Shown piece after piece: positions 10,872 through 19,276 of a stretch of DNA of 64,000 nt (position 1 is the first letter of the stretch; the number at the start of each line of letters is the position of its first letter). The translations under genes and the position numbers were made by a program. The notes below the pieces were generated by a model. That model was given only the letters and a program-made list of their open reading frames with translations. It was not told the DNA's origin and did not search any database. The DNA is from Klebsiella pneumoniae (GTDB lineage Bacteria; Pseudomonadota; Gammaproteobacteria; Eutrophobiales; Eutrophobiaceae), in the NCBI GenBank assembly GCA_945878555.1, contig CAMDWI010000012.1, positions 1 through 64,000 of the forward strand, given 5' to 3'.

Positions 10872-11348
10872 ATGAAACTATTTAAAAACGTTATGCTGGT
10901 GGTCACACTCGTCATCATGAGTGCCTGTGCGACCAGTCAGTATGGGCAGAAACAGACTGTAGGTGGACTGGCTGGTGCGGCGCTGGGTGGTCTGTTAGGT
11001 GCGCAGTTTGGCGGCGGTAAAGGCCAGCTTGCATCGACGGCGGTCGGGGTATTGCTCGGCGGACTGATGGGCAGTGAAGTTGGCAGATCAATGGATGACA
11101 CTGACAGAATGAAAGCAGACCAGGCAAATATCAATGCCCGTACTGCACCACTGGGTCAGGTCATTAACTGGAACAATTCCCAAAATAATCATACCGGCAC
11201 AATCACCCCGGTGCGGGATGGGTACTCTGATACCGGTAATTACTGCCGCGAGTTTCACCAGACCGTCTCGATAAGCGGTAAAAAGGAAGAGGCTTATGGT
11301 ATCGCCTGCCGCCAACCTGACGGTACCTGGCGCATTGTAGAAGGTTAA
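10872..11348 (+). CDS. Glycine-zipper 2TM lipoprotein (17-kDa surface antigen type)
   Basis: Lipobox MSACAT; GGLAGAALGGLLGAQFGGGKGQLASTAVGVLLGGLMGSEVGRSMD; CREFHQTV. Confidence 0.85.
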   Translation: MKLFKNVMLVVTLVIMSACATSQYGQKQTVGGLAGAALGGLLGAQFGGGKGQLASTAVGVLLGGLMGSEVGRSMDDTDRMKADQANINARTAPLGQVINWNNSQNNHTGTITPVRDGYSDTGNYCREFHQTVSISGKKEEAYGIACRQPDGTWRIVEG

Positions 11349-11359
11349 GACTCCTGCCG

Positions 11360-11382
11360 GACTACGGCTGGCAACCGTAGTC
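11360..11382. terminator. Hairpin between convergent genes
   Basis: GACTACGG-CTGGCAA-CCGTAGTC perfect 8-bp stem between the 10872-11348(+) and 11393-12388(-) genes. Confidence 0.5.
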
Positions 11383-11392
11383 TGTTCACCTG

Positions 11393-12388
11393 TTACATCC
11401 TTCCGTATTTACTCCTGTAGTCCTGCGGGGTGACTCCGGTCAGTCGTTTGAATGTGCTGCGGAAGGTCTTGCTGTCGTTGTAACCCACATCGTATGTCAG
11501 CGTCTGGATATTTGCCTTGCCACTTTCGAGCGACTTCTTTGCGGCCTCGATCTTCACGCGTTGTATATATTCCAGTGGTGTGATCCGGACAGCCTGTTTG
11601 AAGCGGCGGATAAAATTGCGCTTGCTCATGTTTACCTGTGCGGCAATACGTTCAACACTGATTTCTTCCGCATAATGCGCCTCAATATAGGCCTGCGCAT
11701 CCCGTATCATCCTGTCACCGTGCTGGTCCATGCCTTTGAATATCGAAAAGTGCGCCTGATTCATATGGTCGCGATGGATGGAGAAATTCTTCGCCACCCG
11801 CACACCAATATCATGACCGCAAAATTTTTCCACCAGATACAGGACCAGATTCAGAGAAGTAAATGCACCGCCACCGGTGTAGATCCCGTTCTGGTCGGTC
11901 AGCACGGAATCGGGTTGCAGCAGTATGTCCGGGAATCGCCTGCGCATATCCTCTACTGACGCCCAGTGTGAGGTACAGGGCTTGCCGTCGAGCAATCCGG
12001 CCTCGGCCAGAAAATAACTGCCCTTGCACAGGCTCGCGACCTCCGTACCGGCGTGGTAGTGCTGTCTGAGCCAGATGATAATATTACGATTTCTTTCCAG
12101 TACCGTATCCCAATCACCGCCAAACGCGGGTACCAGTATCAGTTGCTGATCATGGCCTGTCGATCTGGGCGGCAGGTCTGACAGTGAGGCCTGACAGCCA
12201 AATTGAGCAGGTGTATTCAGCCGGATATCCTCATGCTCGCGGCTGACCAGCGTCACATTAAACGCCGGTGGTTGATTAACCGCCTTTAATATATCGTTCG
12301 TACGCGTGAAGATATCCAGTGGCGCGGCCGCCGACGACAGCACAACATCTTCATAGATAAGGATATATACCTGCTTCATCATCACCAC
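11393..12388 (-). CDS. GlxA-family (DJ-1/PfpI + AraC) transcriptional regulator
   Basis: N-terminal amidotransferase-like domain with VASLCKGSYFLAEAGLLDGKPCTSHW; C-terminal AraC HTH. Confidence 0.9.
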   Translation of the reverse strand: MVMMKQVYILIYEDVVLSSAAAPLDIFTRTNDILKAVNQPPAFNVTLVSREHEDIRLNTPAQFGCQASLSDLPPRSTGHDQQLILVPAFGGDWDTVLERNRNIIIWLRQHYHAGTEVASLCKGSYFLAEAGLLDGKPCTSHWASVEDMRRRFPDILLQPDSVLTDQNGIYTGGGAFTSLNLVLYLVEKFCGHDIGVRVAKNFSIHRDHMNQAHFSIFKGMDQHGDRMIRDAQAYIEAHYAEEISVERIAAQVNMSKRNFIRRFKQAVRITPLEYIQRVKIEAAKKSLESGKANIQTLTYDVGYNDSKTFRSTFKRLTGVTPQDYRSKYGRM

Positions 12389-12527
12389 CCGATTTGCTCT
12401 TCAGAATCATACGCCCGCATTTGGCACAAAACCACCCTGATGTTGTCCTGTGACCACAGTGCATGCATGCACCACGGTGCCCATACTGTAGTCACGTTCA
12501 AACAATACAGGAATCCCGGAGACGGAC

Positions 12528-13187
12528 ATGAGACAGATAGTCAATGAACAAGAATGGCAGAGCGCACTTGAGGCATTGCGCATCAAGGAGAAGGAACACA
12601 CCCGGCAGCGCGATGCACTGAACGCCGAGCGTCGCCGTTTGCCGATGGTGGAGATCACGAAGGACTATGAATTTACCGGACCGGATGGCAAGGTTAATCT
12701 TCTCGATCTGTTCGCAGGCCGCAAGCAGCTGATTGTTTATCACTTTATGTTTGTCGAATCGCCCTGCACCGGCTGCTCGATGATGGTCGACAATATGGGG
12801 CACATCGCCCATATCCATGCCCGCGACACCTCACTGGTGCTGGTATCACGCGCACCCTATGCCAGACTCGAAGCATATAAAACGCGCATGGGCTGGACCA
12901 AACCCTGGTATTCCTCCGCCGGCACTGATTTTAACAAGGACTTCGGTGCGACCCGCGACAACGGCGAAATGTTTGGCGTCAGTGTGTTTGTCCGCGATGA
13001 CAGTACGATCTATCGCAGTTACCACACCTCACTGCGCGGCGCAGAATACCTCGGCAGCAATTTCTCATACCTCGATCTGACGCCACTGGGACGCCAGGAG
13101 TTGTGGGAAGAGTCCCCGGATGATGTCCCACAAACGCCACCGTATCAGTGGTGGCGCAAGCATGACGAATACGGGGTGGATAAATGA
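12528..13187 (+). CDS. DUF899-family thioredoxin-like protein
   Basis: LLDLFAGRKQLIVYHFMFVESPCTGCSMMVDNMGHIAHIHARDTSLVLVSRAP. Confidence 0.85.
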   Translation: MRQIVNEQEWQSALEALRIKEKEHTRQRDALNAERRRLPMVEITKDYEFTGPDGKVNLLDLFAGRKQLIVYHFMFVESPCTGCSMMVDNMGHIAHIHARDTSLVLVSRAPYARLEAYKTRMGWTKPWYSSAGTDFNKDFGATRDNGEMFGVSVFVRDDSTIYRSYHTSLRGAEYLGSNFSYLDLTPLGRQELWEESPDDVPQTPPYQWWRKHDEYGVDK

Positions 13188-13583
13188 TTATGTAGCAGCT
13201 TTCGAGCGCCGCTTTTCGCTCTCACTGATCATCGCCGACAGATCTGCCGCCGGGCGGATCTCGAATGAGCCCATCTTCACGCCGGGGTGTTTCGACATCA
13301 GCTCTACGGCATGTGCCATGTCTCTGGCTTCGAGGATCAGGATACCGCCCAGCATTTCCTTGGTTTCAGCGAATGGTCCGTCTGTGACGGTGGCCTGGCC
13401 ATTCTGCCAGCGTAAGGTTTTCGCCAGTGTTGCATGTTGCAGCGCTTCACCGCCAGTAAAATGGCCGTTGCTGCGTAATACATCATCATAGGCGACACAC
13501 TCATCCACCCTCGCCAATTGTTCATCGGGGGACAGTTTCGCCCATAACGTTTCGTCCATACAGCCAAGACAGATAAATTTCAT
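13188..13583 (-). CDS. YCII-related domain protein
   Basis: MKFICLGCMDE, VTDGPFAETKEMLGGILILEARDMAHAVEL, IRPA. Confidence 0.88.
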   Translation of the reverse strand: MKFICLGCMDETLWAKLSPDEQLARVDECVAYDDVLRSNGHFTGGEALQHATLAKTLRWQNGQATVTDGPFAETKEMLGGILILEARDMAHAVELMSKHPGVKMGSFEIRPAADLSAMISESEKRRSKAAT

Positions 13584-13676
13584 AAAGACTCCTGGATTCA
13601 GGGTGAAGGTATGGTCTACACCCTGTAGTCGATTGAGGGCAGATCAAATCGACAGGCCTACTGCAAATATCCGGCG

Positions 13677-14207
13677 TCAGTGACGGGTTTCAATATAGTC
13701 GGTCATAAAGGTCTGCAATGGCCCGTTGCTCAGCCCCAGCCGCTTCGCTTCTTCCAGCGCATGTTCCTTGTCCAGTCCATCAACAATCGCCCGCTTCGCG
13801 TACCACATACTGGCCGCACGCCCACCCCCGGCACAGTGTATAAAAGCCGGCTGGTTACCGGGTTTGGCTATCTCGGCCAGGAACTCATCCACTGCCGCCG
13901 TATCCGGTTTGTTGCTGTCGAACGGAATATGCACATACTTCAATCCTGCCGATTGGGCCGCTGCCGCCTCTTCTTCGAGCCTGGCGCCTTCTTCATCAGG
14001 CCGACGCAGATTAAAAATGGAAACAAAGCCCATCTTGCCGATTCCGGAAACATTCTCGGGCGTAATCGCCCCGGCGCAGGCGACCGTACTCTCGATGACA
14101 TTCAGGTTACGGATCCCCTCGACCGGTGTTTCGACCACCTTTTCATGATCAGCGGAAACGGAAAGGCTGAAGGTAACAAGCATGCACAGCAGGAACAGAT
14201 GTTTCAT
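13677..14207 (-). CDS. DUF442/dual-specificity phosphatase-like periplasmic protein
   Basis: Signal peptide; FNLRRPDEE; P-loop HCAGGGRAAS. Confidence 0.75.
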   Translation of the reverse strand: MKHLFLLCMLVTFSLSVSADHEKVVETPVEGIRNLNVIESTVACAGAITPENVSGIGKMGFVSIFNLRRPDEEGARLEEEAAAAQSAGLKYVHIPFDSNKPDTAAVDEFLAEIAKPGNQPAFIHCAGGGRAASMWYAKRAIVDGLDKEHALEEAKRLGLSNGPLQTFMTDYIETRH

Positions 14208-14363
14208 AGATAATCCCCCCTCGTCATTGATTGATGGTGTCTGGTCAAGTGATATTACATCGGACGGAAGGAAAACAGAATATGGCAGGGTGCCGCCACC
14301 CTCACTGTTATTCTTACCTGTTAGAACCTGAGGTATCTTGATTTGATTCGACTATACAATTCT

Positions 14364-14380
14364 ATAGCACTTAGTGCTAT
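14364..14380. promoter_or_regulatory. Candidate operator of HigBA-like operon
   Basis: ATAGCACT-T-AGTGCTAT perfect 8-bp arms upstream of toxin start. Confidence 0.55.
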
Positions 14381-14406
14381 GATAGGTTCAGACCAAAGGA
14401 TTGGAC

Positions 14407-14784
14407 ATGCTGATTTACAAAACCAGATGGTTTCACAAATGGGCAGCTCGACAAGGAGTCAGTGATCAGTTGCTGAAACGAGCCATTATCGAAATGAACC
14501 GTGGACTGATCGATGCGAACCTTGGTGGTAATGTTTTCAAGAAACGTATCGGTATACATGGACGAGGGAAAAGCACCAGCACCAGGACCTTGCTTGCATT
14601 CAAGGAACGTGAGTGTGCTTTTTTTATTTATGGTTTCGCCAAGAATGAACGCGACAATGTCGACGATCTGGAACTTAAGGCAATAAAAACATACGCACGG
14701 GAATTGCTGGGCTACAGCGCCATGGAACTGGAAAATGCTGAAAGTGCAAAAATATTAATTAAGGTAATCGGTGATGACACGTAA
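14407..14784 (+). CDS. RelE/HigB-like type II toxin
   Basis: MLIYKTRWFHKWAARQGVSDQLL...GGNVFKKRIGIHGRGKSTSTRTLLAFKERECAFFIYGFAKNERDNV; ATG at 14407 preferred over TTG at 14401. Confidence 0.85.
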   Translation: MLIYKTRWFHKWAARQGVSDQLLKRAIIEMNRGLIDANLGGNVFKKRIGIHGRGKSTSTRTLLAFKERECAFFIYGFAKNERDNVDDLELKAIKTYARELLGYSAMELENAESAKILIKVIGDDT

Positions 14785-15082
14785 ATCCATACTGAAAGTT
14801 GTTCATGAGGGGGCCAGGGATCTGCATGCAATTGGTTTGATGGATGCAGTAACCCTGCGTGAATTTGATGCTTTATGTCTGCCACCAGTCAAAAGCTATG
14901 ATGCTACGCAAATCAAACGTCTGCGTCTGAGCAACAAGGCCAGCCAGGCCGTGTTTGCCGCTTATCTAAACACCAGTAAATCAACCGTACAGAAGTGGGA
15001 ACAGGGCCAGAAAAAACCGAACGGCCCTTCACTTAAATTGCTCAATCTGGTGGAAAAGAAGGGGCTGGAAATATTAAGGTAA
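14771..15082 (+). CDS. HigA/NadS-like HTH antitoxin
   Basis: XRE HTH IKRLRLSNKASQAVFAAYLNTSKSTVQKWEQGQKKPNGPSLKLLNLVEKKGLEIL; overlaps toxin ORF. Confidence 0.88.
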   Translation: MMTRKSILKVVHEGARDLHAIGLMDAVTLREFDALCLPPVKSYDATQIKRLRLSNKASQAVFAAYLNTSKSTVQKWEQGQKKPNGPSLKLLNLVEKKGLEILR

Positions 15083-15221
15083 GTATTTTAAGTGGATTTC
15101 TCTGAATCAGAGTTTCACATCACACACAAACATAATCCTTCCGGTCGACTATGGGGCTTCTATCAAGTACAAAAACTAGTACAACAATAAATGTGTCCCC
15201 TTGGTTGTCCGTTTGAACATA

Positions 15222-15683
15222 TCAATTCATTTTCACCATCATTCCCTTTTCATATTTGTACGTGTTACCTTCTATCTCAATTTGACCAATGTTGTTATTA
15301 ATAGTAACTGAGAATATTCCAGATGGGATTTTAACCAAGCGCCAACCTGCATCCTCGTAAATAAGCACTCCAGTCCTCGCGCCGTAATTCGATGTCCTAT
15401 CACTGGCTATGAGCAAAACCTCTAAAGTTTCATTCGATTGATCTATTTCAATACTTTGAATATTATTTTCACGGAGAACTGCGTTCCCAATTATATATTT
15501 CTCGACTAACGTATTTTCATCCCCGAAATAAATAGTAATCGACACATTATAATCTGCGCTTACTTCGAGGCTTAGATTATAGTAGGAATCTAACTCAATG
15601 TTTTTCCGCATCTCGACTTCTTGTGATATTGCATTTAATGAAATGCTTAGCGTTAAAAATAAAAACGTTAATATTTTGCGCAT
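15222..15683 (-). CDS. Hypothetical secreted protein
   Basis: Signal-peptide-like MRKILTFLFLTLSISLNAISQ; low-GC context. Confidence 0.45.
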   Translation of the reverse strand: MRKILTFLFLTLSISLNAISQEVEMRKNIELDSYYNLSLEVSADYNVSITIYFGDENTLVEKYIIGNAVLRENNIQSIEIDQSNETLEVLLIASDRTSNYGARTGVLIYEDAGWRLVKIPSGIFSVTINNNIGQIEIEGNTYKYEKGMMVKMN

Positions 15684-15757
15684 ATATACCTATGTATCTG
15701 AGGTCAGAGTTAAAATATTATTCGAAACCTTGCAGTTGCTAGCTTGAAAATTAATTT

Positions 15758-18700
15758 TTATTGTCCACCATACCCCCACTCTCTCCATCCCTGCAACAGC
15801 GGGAAGTACAAACCCAGCATGATCGGGCGGTTTTCCAGTTGTTGCATCAGTCTGGCGTAGCGGTTCAGTTGGCCGGCGTAGCGTTGTTGTTCCTGATCGA
15901 GGAAGGCCTCGCGGTCGGGGCCTTCGTGGCGGCTGGTTTTGTAGTCGATGATCCAGCAGGTACCGTGTGCGTCGATGAAGGTGCGGTCGATGATCACATT
16001 GACCAGTTTGTCGCCGACGATGCCGGTCAGCGGGTATTCGTTGTGTGGATACGCGTGGACGTTTGACAGAATCCACAGGCCTCGTGGGTCATCCAGCATG
16101 CCGGTCAGCGCGAGGGCGACCTGGTTGCAGGCCCAGTCGAGGTCCTTGCCGGTGAGGCCGGCCTGACGGAACATGGCCTCGTAGCGATCATGCAGATTGT
16201 GGATACGGGTGCGGTCCCAGTTTTCGATGCCATCTCTGGCGATCCACTGGATGCAGCGATGCACGACCGAGCCGACGCGTTTGATCGTCTCACCGGCCCA
16301 GGCGTATTCGACCTCTTCGGCGAGCAGGCCGATCTCGGTGGTTTGTTGTGTCGTGACCTCGCTGGCCGTAACGGGTAATGGCGGGGGTGCCCAGTCCGCA
16401 CGCAGTCGTCGGATCTGCATTGCTGCCGGTATGGGTATAGCCGTATCGACCATGGGTAGCTGGGTCTGCATCGCCGCGATGAATTCCACCTGCACGACTG
16501 GCCATAACTGGCCGAGCAAGGAACGGCCTTTGACTGAACAAATCATCTCACCCGTCTTGTCTGTCTTGCAGGCGGCCGAGCCGAACAGGTGCAGGGTCTT
16601 TTTGGCACGGGTGGCGGCGACATAGATCAAGCGTTTGTCCTCGTTGCTGTCTTTCTGTTTCTCCATCTCGCGGATGTATTGATACAGCGGCGAATGGTCT
16701 ACGCCGGTCTCGCGTATCGTGCCGAACAGCAGATCGTGTCCACCGTCGCTGCGGGTGCGCAGCATCCATTTCATCAACTCGGGCTGTGCCTGACGCGGAG
16801 ACTGCCCCAGGCCCGGCAGGATCACATGATCAAATTCAAGTCCCTTGGCCTTGTGCATCGTCATGATGCGCACGTTGTTCTGTTCGAGCGGGTTTTCGAC
16901 CGCGGCATACAGTCGCGTGACATCGCGCTGCAGCGATTGCAGATCGGCAATCTGGCCGCCACGGTCGGCCTTTTCGAGCAGGCCCAGATAGGTCTCCGCA
17001 TTTTGCAGGTCTATACTGCCGGACAAGGTCGCCGGGCCACCGAGGCGGCACCATAACGTTTCGATGACGGCACGCACGGGGCGTCGTTGTCGGTCGGTCA
17101 TTGCGTCGGCAAAGATGTGGACTACCCGATCCAGCCGTGCACGCGCCGCATCCGGCAAGCGCTCAAGCACGGTGGGATCGTGACATAATTCCCAGACGGT
17201 ACGGTGGCGGTCCTTGCCTGCGATCATTAATAATGCATGGAGGTCGAGACCACACCAGGGCGCACGCAATACACTCAACCACGCAATACGATCGGCCAGA
17301 CTGACCCAGGCGCGGGTCAGTGCAAACAAATCCTGTATCGCCGGTTTGTCGGCAAGTGTGTCGATCTCGATCGCGCTGAACGGGATTGAGGCCTCGCGCA
17401 GCGAGGGCAGGATACGGGCGAGATGATTACGGTTTCTGACCAGTATCGCGATGGTATCGTCTGCTGCCTCACGGCGCAGGGTCTGGACAAGTCCGGTAAT
17501 GCGGGCGGCCTCTGCACTGACGCTGTTATCAAATCCGGGATAGAGAGTGACCGCGCCCGGTACTTCATTAATGGTCGCCACAGACGGATGAAAACGCACC
17601 GCGCCACTGCCCAACTCATCGGCACCGGCGAACACCTGACTGAAGCTCTCATTGACCCAGTTGACGATACCGGCGCCGGAGCGAAAGTTTGCACTGAGTA
17701 CCAGCGCCTGCAGACGGACTGAGCCGAGTCGCTGCTGATGGAACGTATGGATAAAGTTGCTGACCTCTGCCTCACGGAAGCGGTAGATTGACTGCATCGG
17801 GTCGCCGACCAGAAATAATGTACGTCCGTCATCAATCGACCACTGTGCGGTCAGTCGCTCCAGCAGTTCGAGCTGGCTGATCGAGGTGTCCTGGAATTCA
17901 TCGACCAGCAGATGTTTGATCTGGTAGTCGAGATACAGTGCCAGATCGGTCGGATCGGTGTCGGTGCCAAGCGCATTGACGGCGGCATGTGCAATACCGG
18001 TAAAGTCGGTCTGGTTGCGTTCGTTGAAGGCCAGTTGCAACTGGCCAACTGTCACCGCGAGCAGGCGCACCAGTGCATCGACCAGCTCCCACTCCTCGTC
18101 ACTGAAACGGACCGGTGGCAACAGGCGGATCTCCGCGAGCGCCTCGCCGAGGCCACTGATCTGCTGCAACTGTTCAATCAGCGCGGTCATGCGTGACTTC
18201 ATCGCCTCGCGTTGTGCGGTCTCTTCCTTGTCCTTAGTTTTGGCAGGGAAGCCGATGTTCTTGTCGAGCCGTGCGCGCCAGTTGCCTTCCTGTGTCAGCA
18301 ACCAGCCCGCAATCTCCTGCCAGTGCAATAGCAAGTCGGCATCGGCGGCGGGGAACTGATCCAGATGACGGCACACGAGCAGGTTAGACTCCGGTTTGTC
18401 CCGGGCCAGCTGTTCGGTTGCAAAACGCAGCAGTGTGCACAGCTCGGACTGCATCTCCGGCGGGAACCGATCGGCAACGTTCTGCAGCTTTTCCTGCGCC
18501 AGTGTTTGCAGCGCCTGTTCGAGATCAATACGGTTATGTCCATGGACGACATAACGCAACCACTGATCGCGTTTCTGTAACATCTCCGCGAGCAGCCCCT
18601 TCAGCCGTGGCAGGTCGTTATCAAGATGGCTGACCAGCCGTGCTATCGGCGCACTCCATTCCGGTTCGGATTCGAGTTCGACCAGCGTTGCTGCTGCGGC

Positions 18701-19159
18701 CTGCTCGTACAACGGTAACGGGTCATCGGTGATCTGCTGCATACCACCGCTGCGCGACAAGACCGGCATCTGTCGCGCCAGGCTGCCACAGAGCGCATCG
18801 ATCGTCTGGATGCGCAGCCGACCGGGATTTTCAGTCAATTGCCAGTCGTGGCGTCGTCCCTGCTCGAGCGCTGCCCTTGCCAGGTCCAGTGTCTGCTGGT
18901 GATATGGCGTGTCGGCCGGATTGCCGGTCGCGGCCTCTGCGAGTGCGGCAAGCACCCTGCCCTGCATCTCGGCGGCGGCCTTGCGGGTGAAGGTGATGGC
19001 GACGATCTCCTCCGGTGCGTCGACGATCGACAGCAGGCGCAGGTATCTTTGTATCAACAGACCGGTCTTGCCCGAGCCGGCGGGTGCCTGCACGATGAAC
19101 GAGACATCCGGGCGGATGGCCTGTTCGCGTTGGTAGAGATCGGGCAGTTCAGTCGTCAT
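15758..19159 (-). CDS. UvrD/AddA-like ATP-dependent helicase-nuclease
   Basis: Walker A QAPAGSGKTGLLIQRYL, ITFTRKAAAEMQGRV, LLVDEFQDTSISQ, VGDPMQSIYRFREAEV, MTMHKAKGLEFDHVILPGL; C-terminal RecB-like nuclease WIIDYKTSRHEG. Confidence 0.93.
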   Translation of the reverse strand: MTTELPDLYQREQAIRPDVSFIVQAPAGSGKTGLLIQRYLRLLSIVDAPEEIVAITFTRKAAAEMQGRVLAALAEAATGNPADTPYHQQTLDLARAALEQGRRHDWQLTENPGRLRIQTIDALCGSLARQMPVLSRSGGMQQITDDPLPLYEQAAAATLVELESEPEWSAPIARLVSHLDNDLPRLKGLLAEMLQKRDQWLRYVVHGHNRIDLEQALQTLAQEKLQNVADRFPPEMQSELCTLLRFATEQLARDKPESNLLVCRHLDQFPAADADLLLHWQEIAGWLLTQEGNWRARLDKNIGFPAKTKDKEETAQREAMKSRMTALIEQLQQISGLGEALAEIRLLPPVRFSDEEWELVDALVRLLAVTVGQLQLAFNERNQTDFTGIAHAAVNALGTDTDPTDLALYLDYQIKHLLVDEFQDTSISQLELLERLTAQWSIDDGRTLFLVGDPMQSIYRFREAEVSNFIHTFHQQRLGSVRLQALVLSANFRSGAGIVNWVNESFSQVFAGADELGSGAVRFHPSVATINEVPGAVTLYPGFDNSVSAEAARITGLVQTLRREAADDTIAILVRNRNHLARILPSLREASIPFSAIEIDTLADKPAIQDLFALTRAWVSLADRIAWLSVLRAPWCGLDLHALLMIAGKDRHRTVWELCHDPTVLERLPDAARARLDRVVHIFADAMTDRQRRPVRAVIETLWCRLGGPATLSGSIDLQNAETYLGLLEKADRGGQIADLQSLQRDVTRLYAAVENPLEQNNVRIMTMHKAKGLEFDHVILPGLGQSPRQAQPELMKWMLRTRSDGGHDLLFGTIRETGVDHSPLYQYIREMEKQKDSNEDKRLIYVAATRAKKTLHLFGSAACKTDKTGEMICSVKGRSLLGQLWPVVQVEFIAAMQTQLPMVDTAIPIPAAMQIRRLRADWAPPPLPVTASEVTTQQTTEIGLLAEEVEYAWAGETIKRVGSVVHRCIQWIARDGIENWDRTRIHNLHDRYEAMFRQAGLTGKDLDWACNQVALALTGMLDDPRGLWILSNVHAYPHNEYPLTGIVGDKLVNVIIDRTFIDAHGTCWIIDYKTSRHEGPDREAFLDQEQQRYAGQLNRYARLMQQLENRPIMLGLYFPLLQGWREWGYGGQ

Positions 19160-19193
19160 GGGAATTAATAAATAAAGGCGCTTGATTGACTGG

Positions 19194-19213
19194 ATTCTGG
19201 CGTACGCCAGAAT
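19194..19213. repeat. 20-bp perfect palindrome, REP-like
   Basis: ATTCTGGCGT-ACGCCAGAAT between the two recombination genes. Confidence 0.5.
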
Positions 19214-19276
19214 GACGGCTGGGGGTCACTTGTAGTCTGAAAGCGAGTGACGCCGGTCCGGAATCTGAAGGCGTTT

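Noticed and set aside
15761-19168. Many ORFs opposite the AddA-like gene
   Set aside because: High-GC shadow frames without motifs or plausible start contexts.
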